A stretch of DNA of 26,076 nucleotides, taken from assembly GCF_000835495.1 (NCBI RefSeq), contig NW_015622553.1, positions 1-26,076 on the forward strand, given 5' to 3'. Position 1 is the first letter of the stretch. The number at the start of each line of letters is the position of its first letter. The position numbers and the translations under genes are program-made. This stretch comes from Cladophialophora immunda. Taxonomy: Eukaryota > Ascomycota > Eurotiomycetes > Chaetothyriales > Herpotrichiellaceae. Below, one piece after another: positions 18,780 to 26,076 of this stretch. The notes beneath the pieces are model-generated. The model saw nothing but the letters and a program-made list of their open reading frames with translations. It had not been told where the DNA came from and did not search any database.

Positions 18780-18993
18780 GAGATTTGGTGAGTAGATTCG
18801 GTGAGCAGATTCGGTGAGCAGATTCGGTGAGCAGATTTGGTGAGTAGATTCGGTGAGCAGATTCGGTGAGCGGATTTGGTGAGTAGATTTGGCGAGTAGA
18901 TTTGGCGAGTAGATTTGGTGAGTAGATTTGGTGAGTAGATTTGGTGAGTGGATTTGGCGAGTAGATTCGGTGAGTAGACTTGGCGACGTAGAT
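18780..18993. repeat. 13-base minisatellite, 15 full copies
   Basis: Fifteen head-to-tail copies of a 13-base unit (GAGTAGATTCGGT and variants) fill 18790-18984 exactly, with a partial copy in front and a degenerate end behind. All differences among copies are transitions (T/C at unit positions 4, 9, 10 and 13, A/G at 5 and so on). A minus-strand ORF of 143 codons passes through it and encodes a 13-residue repeat, but this follows from the absence of stops in the unit rather than from evidence of a gene. Confidence 0.95.
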
Positions 18994-20628
18994 TATTCCA
19001 GTGATCTATAGAGAAACTGATGGGACGTCGCCAGTTCACGATATGATTATTCAGTGTACCTGCTCTCTCTCGCCCTCTCTCCCTCCCCTCCAAGTGTGTA
19101 ACCTGTCCTTCGGTTATAGTACAAGTCTCGCGCCGAAGAGACGGACAAAATTCAAAGCCTATCCCGCCTCCGGATGTCAGCATAGTCATTTTCTCCGCCC
19201 GATCGCCGAGAGGCCTGCAAGATCTCTTTACAAGTCACCCTATCATCAAGCGATGGGCAATCGCGGATAGGCTACCGTCGCCAACGAGGTCTTCGACAAA
19301 GCTCCGAAATTATGTTATAAATTGAAGATGGTCACTAATTCGTCCTTCATCCTTCATCTAGGCCAGTCTGGCGAGTGATGGTGTGCCCGCCTGCCTCGAA
19401 CTTCGGCACCTACAAGGTACGACCTTGACGAGGGGTCACCCCGTGGTCCGCGAAAGAGTGCCCTTAGCAGTGCCATCAATTGGAGAGGCTCCTCGGAGGG
19501 GCGGCCGATTTGAATCTCCCGCCGGCTGTGGGTGACCAACTATTGTCAAGAGGACATTCTAGCGTACGACTTTGGCCGCTTAGCTGACCGTATGAAATTG
19601 GCTTCTGGCTTGCTCGCGCAACCACACTGGGGGCGAGGGGTGCGGACAACGTCGGTGGGGAAATCAAGAACAGCATGTCCGCGGGCTCGAGCGCGGTACA
19701 ATTCGATTTTATCCATCTCGCGGTCGGCAAGATCGGGGACCAGCAATGATGATAGAGTTATGTGCACTTGTGGCTTTACATAGGGTTGCTGAGGCACTAG
19801 CGATCTGTCCCGCTTACCCGAAGGGCCAATCGAGGACGGAGACATCATCGATCGATGAAGGCCCCTCCTTCTTTCCCTCGGGTTCTTCTGATCTACGTAG
19901 CGCGTACTGGAACGCTCCGGTCAGCTTCGCCAGAGAGTAAAAGCTCTGCGTAATCCGACCACGAAACTAGGGACAGCTGGCTCACAGCCTCCCTGACAGA
20001 GCACCTCATGTGGAGTCTCAGCTGGTCGGGGCACGGCAAGGAACGAGGGAAATTCTCGGTTAAAGACGGGTCCAATGAGTTAGTCGTAGCTAGAGAGACG
20101 ATAAGCTTTAAAATTAGTCAGGCACACTCTAACAAGCACCCCTGAATTGTACTGTACATGCCTGTGGCGGCCTGTGGCGGCCTGTGGCGGCCTGTTGCCT
20201 TACGGCTGCCTTGCGCTTTGCTGGAGCCTTACTAGCTGGAAACCGCAAAAATCATCCCCGGTGCGGGCTCCCGCGGCGCGGAGGCGAACGCTAAATCTCC
20301 CTGCCGGAGTCCATAGTTACTATATCCACCGCCTAGTCCGTTATGGGTTACCGCCTTTTGGGTACCTCTAACAGGACTAATTCGCCATATCTACGTGGGA
20401 AATTGTGATTCGCCTTCCCGGGATTTACACATACCTCCAGGTCCCCTAACCGAGACATCGATCTTTAACTCAGGTAATTGACAATCCTCCCGGTATTCCA
20501 ACAGCCTCGAGGTGGCGACCACTTGGAAAGGCTTCCCCCTCCCTCGCGTGCCTTCCTAGGTACTTTCCCGAATAGCTCGGCCGCGATTACCGCCAATCGT
20601 ATATTCTCCGTCGCGTAGTGTCCCCGGC
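18994..20628. other. Region without a recognisable gene
   Basis: Many overlapping short ORFs on both strands. The most protein-like is 19546-19848 minus (VPDLADREMDKIELYRARAR), without any recognised family or start context. It includes the short tandem repeat at 20161-20196. Confidence 0.4.
20161..20196. repeat. 10-base tandem repeat
   Basis: CCTGTGGCGG three times, followed by a partial fourth unit (CCTGTT). A simple short tandem repeat. Confidence 0.9.
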
Positions 20629-21267
20629 ATGGTTCGACGGTCCGGGGCGAGAAGGCCGAATCTAGCTGAGAGAGGCTTGCGCGTGAAGAAGGTGCCGGGA
20701 GACGGTACGCTCCACGCTCTCTCACTTTCAAGGGTTGCGGTGCTCTAACCTATGATAGGCAATTGTCTATTTGCAGCTCTTTCAGACAAACTCTGCGGCA
20801 GTCCGATATGCCACACCCAAATACGTGCAACCGTCGTGAGCCACTTGCGGCAGAACCGGCAACATTTTGCCTCATTTGTAGAGGAGGATGAACCACAACG
20901 ACGACGGACCCTTCGATCTACTACGTCGGCAGCTTGTCAAGAACCAAAAGATAGGTTTGAGAAATATCTGTCTAGCATGTCACTCTCGGGAACCTCTGGC
21001 GGACACCTTGAACTGCAGGCGTTCTGCGACGCCTTCGCCCGAATGGTTATAGTGTACGACACGTCTACCAAGAAGTCTGGCGGGGACGAAATTACGGAAC
21101 GAGTCTTCACCCCTCAAGTGGGAGATACCGCCGTCGTCAAGTCGTCGCTTCGCATCGTTTTTAGTGGAGATGGGGAAAAGGAGGGACACTATGACTCGAC
21201 CCAAAGCGAAAATGGAGGGGGCGAGATAGAGGAGCCTCTTCATCACTCTGCGTACACTCGGGCTTGA
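20629..21267 (+). CDS. OTU-family cysteine protease (probable deubiquitinase)
   Basis: Encoded by 20629-20704 and 20759-21267, 194 residues. The 54-base intron 20705-20758 has a GTACGC donor, a CTAAC branch and an ATAG acceptor. Splicing rebuilds LRVKKVPGDGNCLFAALSD, the exact active-site block of OTU proteases, which unspliced sequence hides (the downstream frame alone starts MIGNCLF). The ATG at 20629 gives MVRRSGARRPNLAERGLRV, a normal N-terminus for small fungal OTU proteins. Asp25 and Cys28 are the catalytic Asp/Cys region, and His169 in GHYDST is the expected catalytic His. A basic insert (RRRTL) and SGGHLELQAFCDAF match the family's middle helices. OTU enzymes cleave ubiquitin from proteins or chains. 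This copy is short, as in OTUD6/OTU2-like minimal proteins. It converges on the Clr5-like gene. Confidence 0.88.
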
Positions 21268-22704
21268 AAAGATCGTTGGATGGTGAAGAACTTAATTTTG
21301 TGAGCGAGAAAATGGACTGGAGAAATGGACTCACACAGAACAAGAGATGTCTCCACACAAAGAGTCGTCTCCGCCAACCTCGACGAAAGTCACGGAGACT
21401 ACAGTGTAAGCTAAAAAGCATAAGAAGGTGGTAGTGAATAATCGGATGAACGCGATTCTAGCGTCCCTAACGCTGTATACTGTTGGGGTAGATCCGGATC
21501 TGGGGTTGTTGAGTGAGGTCCAAGTTGATCCTTGGGGTCTAATACATTGAATTCGTCCACTCATCCCCCCACCCCTCCCCCACCTTCTCTGATCTGCCGC
21601 TCTGCCGTCCCCCCGGTCTTACGATCATGGCTCGCTGTATTGGCCTATTTGGGATGTAATCGACACGCTGACACTGCACACCACCTTGACCTGCCGGTCA
21701 CCTCCCCGTCCGATCCGGCTATGTTGAGATATCCATAGCTATGACATCTCTAGCTCTTGTCGGGGTCCTTTCTGCAACCTCCTGGCTTAGCTCGGTCCGA
21801 TTCGAGACTCGGATTTGTTCTTGGAAGGGGGGTTGATGATGGATACTAGACGCTATGCATAAAGAGTCGTCGCTCACGGTGCTTGAACTGTAGGTATCCA
21901 TATCGAAGCTCGGGCCTTGAGGCGGATGGTGTAACGCTGCACATCCAAGACGACGTAGCTGTCGGTCGAAATTGTTCCATCGTGCGAGGTTATACGGGGG
22001 CGTTTGATCAACCTTGTCGTAGGGAAGGAAAATCCCCCGGAGGAGGTCGATCTTAACTGAGCCGGTGAGGCGGACTGTCGGCCAACGTAGGTCCACCATC
22101 CAACGTATAGTAAATGCCTATCATCTTATTGACTAGGACCGTAGAACTATTGAGGGGACCCTTACGTCTTGCCCTATACCTAAAATGTAGGTGTGACCCC
22201 CGGCAGAGAACGGCGAAATTGAATAATGTGAAATGACCGTATGGGTCTACCCCGAGTAGATACATAGGTGTCCCGTCTGTCTCTCGTTTTCGGCGAGTTT
22301 CTGTCCTGTTTACGTAGACCTTGGCTAACCTTAACCCAACCCTAACCCGAGCACATTCCCGACCTAGGCGTTTCCCGGCGACGTTGTCAATGACGCCGTC
22401 GATCGACCTACCCACCAACCTAGTCTGATCCTCAATCGGTCTCCTAGAGAGCCTCCTAGATAAATACATCACCAGTATGGGCCATCCCAACCACGTCCCT
22501 AGTTCCTTGTCCATCCCGACTCGAGATTGATTACAGATATTCAGGCGGACCCGATATTCCCAACGAAAGGTAGAAAGGGGAAGAATCCTCAGCCACGGTC
22601 GGATGGGACGTGGCCATTTCGGCTGTGGTCCCCGAATACCACTTTTTTGTCTTTGTACCGAGGATTGCGAGGGGACCGGAGCCTTTGTCCGCTGCGGTAT
22701 TGAT
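21268..22704. other. Region without a recognisable gene
   Basis: The longest ORF is 22053-22721 on the minus strand (222 codons, Arg-rich). It overlaps the 3' end of the Clr5-like gene and has no motif that I recognise, so I do not annotate it as a gene. Another minus ORF (21719-22099) is equally featureless. A telomere-like stretch lies at 22325-22348. Confidence 0.4.
22325..22348. repeat. Degenerate telomere-like stretch
   Basis: CTAACCTTAACCCAACCCTAACCC contains three to four imperfect copies of the CCCTAA telomeric unit. It is short and imperfect, so it may be chance or a trace left by end-joining or telomerase repair. Confidence 0.4.
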
Positions 22705-23085
22705 TCAAAGATCGGAGTCAATGTTTGATGTGAGCCTGGGTGTGCCGCGGACCCGCGGTGTCTGTGTCATGTCTTTGCGTTTTTTCTCGCGGCCACTGAC
22801 GTGCTTCAATGTGGCGGGATCCCGAGAAAGACCTATCGCCCGGGGAGATTCGCTTGATCTCTTCTCATCAGATCGCCATTTTTTGACTTTCCGCTGAAGC
22901 TGGTGTTCTGTGACGAAAATTTGCTGCGACTTGAGTTCCCTTCGGATGTTGGCAACTGACAAGGCCAAGTACGGCAACACCTGAGCTCTGATTTTATCCC
23001 AGGCTTCTTTTGGGATTCTCTTTCCGTAGCGGGTAGTGTTTGGATCAAACTCAATGATATTCAGGTCCTGTCGCGCTTTCGTCAT
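22705..23085 (-). CDS. Small Clr5-like domain protein
   Basis: A frame open from further upstream, with a good inner ATG at 23085, gives 126 residues. Residues 24-73 (RIPKEAWDKIRAQVLPYLAL, then NIRRELKSQQIFVTEHQLQ and RKVKKWR) resemble the fungal Clr5 domain: a W-led helix, a helix-turn, and a terminal KKW. Clr5-type domains occur at the N-terminus of many filamentous-fungal proteins and are thought to be DNA- or chromatin-related. The first 23 residues (LNIIEFDPNTTRYGKR) lead straight into it. The C-terminus is basic and disordered. Family members are usually several hundred residues long, so this is either a short member or a truncated gene. No intron is needed. The alternative start at 23283 would add 66 residues with no recognisable content. 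Confidence 0.6.
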   Translation of the reverse strand: MTKARQDLNIIEFDPNTTRYGKRIPKEAWDKIRAQVLPYLALSVANIRRELKSQQIFVTEHQLQRKVKKWRSDEKRSSESPRAIGLSRDPATLKHVSGREKKRKDMTQTPRVRGTPRLTSNIDSDL

Positions 23086-24379
23086 GGTCGGCGACGTAAC
23101 AACCCATCGACTGTACGAACAGTCCGCCTGGCGTATATTCCGAGGGGAAGACCTTCGACACCTTTTACTGAGGACATGGTTGAACAAGTAGGACGAGAGG
23201 GCGAAGTAGTCACCCTCCCGAGGAGAAAAAGAGAGACGGTCGCCGTGTCTGCTAATTGGTTCGACGTCGAGGAGGGGCCTCAACCGTGGCGTCTATGAGG
23301 ATTTCCCGAATCGGCTTACTGCGACAGCCTGACTGTAGTTGCCATGAGAGTGAGCCCTTGAGACGGGACGTGGCCTTGCCTTGTGGAGAAGGTTACCAAT
23401 CGCATTTGTTATGTCGGTTCAAGAAGCAGGGGCCGACCACAACGAATGCAAGAGCGACACCTAGCGCGGATAACGAGATGCCTCGACCGTGAAGCACAGA
23501 CTGACATGCCCTTGTCGGTATATGACCTGATGGTAACCTCTGTCGTGATGTGAGCAGGCTGAGACCGGTCCGAACATTTCTGAAGTGCCTACGAGCTATC
23601 ACGAAAACGCTGGGCTACGCACTAGTTGTGATGCTCCCACGATGGCATGAGCAGTATCATTTTTTTCCCCCTCTTTTGCTTTTCCTTTCCTCCCTTTCTC
23701 TCGTCTTTTCTTTTTGGGTCTTAGGCGCAGAGATTCGCTAGCGACGTTGGATAAATAATTGGTATAGCCCCCGGGTGGTGGGCCCTATGGGGGTAAATTG
23801 GCCCCCCGTTCTGACACCCCGATTGGGTGAATGACCAACCCTCGCCGTCGCGAGCGGGTGGTAGGCTTATTTGGTATTGGTCCTCCGTACATACCCTGCT
23901 TTTATCAGCCGAAACTAAGGAAGTTTAGCCAGTTCTCTCTGACGCACCGTCTAAGCCGCAAAGGGAAATCCTGATTGTGGCTTGTCGGGGCATGGAAGTC
24001 TCAGACGATTTCTAGTTTTGGCGATGGGCAGTTCCGAGTCCGGTAAATCTCAAGGGCTCTCTCTTTTTTTCCCGCACCATCGGTCACAGTCTCGCAGCCA
24101 GAACGTCAACAGGATCCCCAATGGAAGTGCTATCGATGGTTAACGGTCCACTACTACACTACGAAACCGGCGAGATTGATGGCGGTGTACGAGGTCAGTT
24201 CCCCAGAGTTTTCAGGCAGCAGCCTATCTCGTGTGGTATAGTAGAAGGCATCTTTATCCCCTTTTGCGTGTCTGCCTTTTTCTTTACTCCCTTTCCCTCC
24301 TTCCCCATCGTCATGCTTTTCGAATCAAGGGAGAGGGCCACGCGGCCTCGAGCGTCACATGATGAACATCGACGGGGCT
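23086..24379. other. Region without a recognisable gene
   Basis: Upstream flank of the Clr5-like gene. It contains a pyrimidine-rich tract near 23660-23720 and no supportable ORF. Confidence 0.45.
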
Positions 24380-24484
24380 TGTGACTGAATGACACGATGG
24401 GGTCGGGCATTACAGATAAGCAAAAAAGTCGTTCAAACGACTCAATTCTAGAATCATTTGAGCCGTATTAATACTTATGTCACA
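24380..24484. mobile_element. MITE-like element, copy 2
   Basis: Same 105-base element as 9829-9933 and in the same orientation, with identical TGTGACTGAATGACAC start and TATGTCACA end. The internal palindrome is imperfect here (TTCAAACGACTC against GAATCATTTGAG). The arm differences from copy 1 are transitions (C/T or G/A), as expected from deamination or RIP-like mutation. Flanks differ completely from those of copy 1, and no target-site duplication is obvious. Confidence 0.75.
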
Positions 24485-26076
24485 GCCTCTTCGGTGACTG
24501 GACCAGTCGAGAGGTGGAATGGGTGTCACGCGACGCGTACAAAGTAGAAGGCCCTTCCTTCGGACGATGCTCGGAGAACTCCTCTAAGTATTATCTACTC
24601 GGACTTCCGCACAGCGGCCAGACAGTGGCTGGACATCTTGTATATAGGTTCTCCCGGCCCCGTATGAATCTGCCGCGTTCCTCCATCGAGACAGAGTGCG
24701 AGCCCGGTGAACCTCCAAAAGTGGGCATAACGAAAAGCGTTAGTTGGTTAACCATAGCGGAAAGGGAATTTCTCTCTCCCCCATATTTAAACAGTATGTG
24801 ACAATCCGATGTATTGGCCTTCAAACGTAATCCTAAGCGCCTTAGCTGTGATTTCGCCGACGTCGACGTGCTCTCTCCCAGTCTGAGGGAAGCTGGCGGA
24901 GGTTTGCCTCTCAAAATCTATGGTGATGGAGCCGGTGCCGGTCCGGCGGCGAGTGCGACACGGAGACCTGTCGGCTTGGTGAGATGAATGGACAGCAATC
25001 GTCTGTCCCCGGAGAGAGATCCGGCTATCGCTTCTTTCGTCGGGTTCCCTCACTCCCGTTGACGTAGACGTTTGGCCTGCGTTGAGAGGGTTGCCGCCCA
25101 ACGTCTCCTATCGTCGTCAGGGGCGGCGAAGGTCGCCCTGTAGTGAACCACGTCCCTGGTACTCTCGTACCGGTCCGGTGCTCGATCGGTCTCCCGGCGC
25201 ACTTGCCAGTACATCTAGTCTGCCGCTTGTGGCCCTCCTAACAAGCCAACGCTCTCAGCATCCTCGTTTCCTCCGCTACGGAGAGGATGACATCCTGCCA
25301 CGGGGGATGCGAGAAAGACCGCCGCTATGTTAGTGACACGCATAAGTGAGCCTTGAACCTTTCGCCCCCGATCCAAGTCCCTACACCACTCGGCCAATAT
25401 CAATTTAATCTGGAAATCAGGTGGAGGTGTGTGGCCGGGATGCCCACTCGCGCCCGGGTTGAGCAACGATAACTGCAGCGCCGTGAACATTCGTGGCACT
25501 CCCGGCGAGTTCGTCGAACACGTCCTCTTGACCCAGAGCCGAAGATGCCGCAAACAGTGCGTGAAAATCACCACAGGGGGGGGCCAAGTTGGTTGATCGC
25601 AATGGGGACAAATTTACCTACCTGTACCTCGTCCAAGGACTAGTGGTAGGGTGAGGTGGGTGCCGCAATGGCGGCGCGCGGCCAACCTTCCAAATAGGGC
25701 TAAGGTGGCGGGCCGTCGGTCCAGGCCACGCTCCCCTCATCCTCCAGGGTCCCAAAACCCATCGCAGCTTCCGCAATTAAGCCCTTCACTTTTTTCAGCG
25801 GGGGGTCGCGCTATTTTCAACGGGGGTCGCGCTATGTCCACGACTCTTCTCCTGGACGAAGTCTTCCTTGCCGGCGCCAAAATGACTAATGTCTTGGAAG
25901 GGGGCGTCCGAGAGCGACGACAAAGCCGTGCGGCACGGCGCATTTTCTCTTGGATGTGATGCCCACCAACAGTCGGCCAGACACTATTATCTGCGACCAC
26001 CAACTTGACCCGTTGACTCTAATTACAGGTGATCGGGCTCGCTAATCACCGTTCGCGGCCGTAAGCTGCTCCGCCT
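24485..26076. other. Region without a recognisable gene
   Basis: ORFs of 80-119 codons on both strands overlap one another (24514-24801 plus, 24787-25101 minus, 25215-25574 minus). Some have plausible composition (minus-strand GSITIDFERQTSASF near 24930), but there are no recognised families and no convincing splice sites. A short direct duplication lies at 25793-25835. Confidence 0.4.
25793..25835. repeat. Two-copy direct duplication of about 21 bases
   Basis: TTTCAGCGGGGGGTCGCGCTAT is followed at once by TTTCAACGGGGGTCGCGCTAT. The copies differ by one transition and one G in the G run. Confidence 0.85.

Noticed and set aside
18758..19189. 143-codon minus-strand ORF with a 13-residue repeat
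   Set aside because: The open frame is a by-product of a stop-free 13-base minisatellite; there is no independent sign of coding.
22053..22721. 222-codon minus-strand ORF
   Set aside because: Arg-rich, no motif, and it overlaps the better supported Clr5-like gene end in another frame. Length alone is not enough.
1..26076. CRISPR arrays, prokaryotic operons, ribosome binding sites or a phage
   Set aside because: No spaced repeats or operon structure. Spliceosomal introns and fungal protein families show that this is eukaryotic DNA.

Overview
This window looks like nuclear DNA of a filamentous ascomycete, most likely a Eurotiomycete such as an Aspergillus or Penicillium relative. That placement is inference. 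It rests on short spliceosomal introns of about 48 to 59 bases with GT..AG ends and CTAAT or CTAAC-like branch sites, and on protein families typical of these fungi: a FunK1-type kinase, a Gti1/Pac2 (WOPR) regulator, a Clr5-like domain, a short fungal bZIP and a protein kinase with an 'ADIR' catalytic loop. Gene density is low, and several coding regions are broken, chimeric or frameshifted. This suggests an accessory or lineage-specific region.

Layout. Positions 1-2870 hold almost nothing recognisable, apart from an A25 run, a C13 run and one unrecognised coding-like stretch on the minus strand (1800-2054). Positions 2880-3864 (minus) are a mosaic of fragments: a frameshifted RING-H2 finger, a FunK1-kinase fragment fused in frame to the C-terminal part of a Fot1/pogo-type transposase, and a small kinase-like remnant. 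Position 4108-4617 (minus) is an unrecognised Ser/Arg-rich ORF. Position 5138-6963 (plus) is a well supported FHA-domain protein kinase with one intron and a coding 27-base tandem repeat. Position 7566-8006 (plus) is a doubtful, frameshifted remnant. Position 8023-8725 (minus) is a spliced coiled-coil protein of unknown family. Position 10539-11405 (plus) is a second protein kinase. It converges on 11602-12558 (minus), which joins an N-terminal Myb/SANT domain to a C-terminal WOPR domain. Positions 12559-16400 look intergenic. Position 16536-17225 (plus) is a bZIP factor with a 59-base intron and an apparent 1-base frameshift, followed by a partial conserved-looking ORF (17613-17930). A 13-base minisatellite lies at 18780-18993. 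Position 20629-21267 (plus) is an OTU-family cysteine protease with one intron, found by rejoining the exons. Position 22705-23085 (minus) is a small Clr5-like protein. The last 3 kb shows no gene I can support.

Two 105-base copies of one short element (9829-9933 and 24380-24484) have the same ends, a TGTGAC terminal inverted repeat and an internal palindrome, as expected of a MITE.

The genes do not form an obvious pathway or biosynthetic cluster. They lean towards signalling (three kinase families), ubiquitin (RING, OTU) and transcription (WOPR, bZIP, Clr5-like). The points most worth a second look are the Myb-WOPR fusion, the FunK1-transposase chimera, the repeat-bearing FHA kinase, the unrecognised spliced coiled-coil gene, the MITE pair, and the repeated +1 frameshifts at homopolymer runs.
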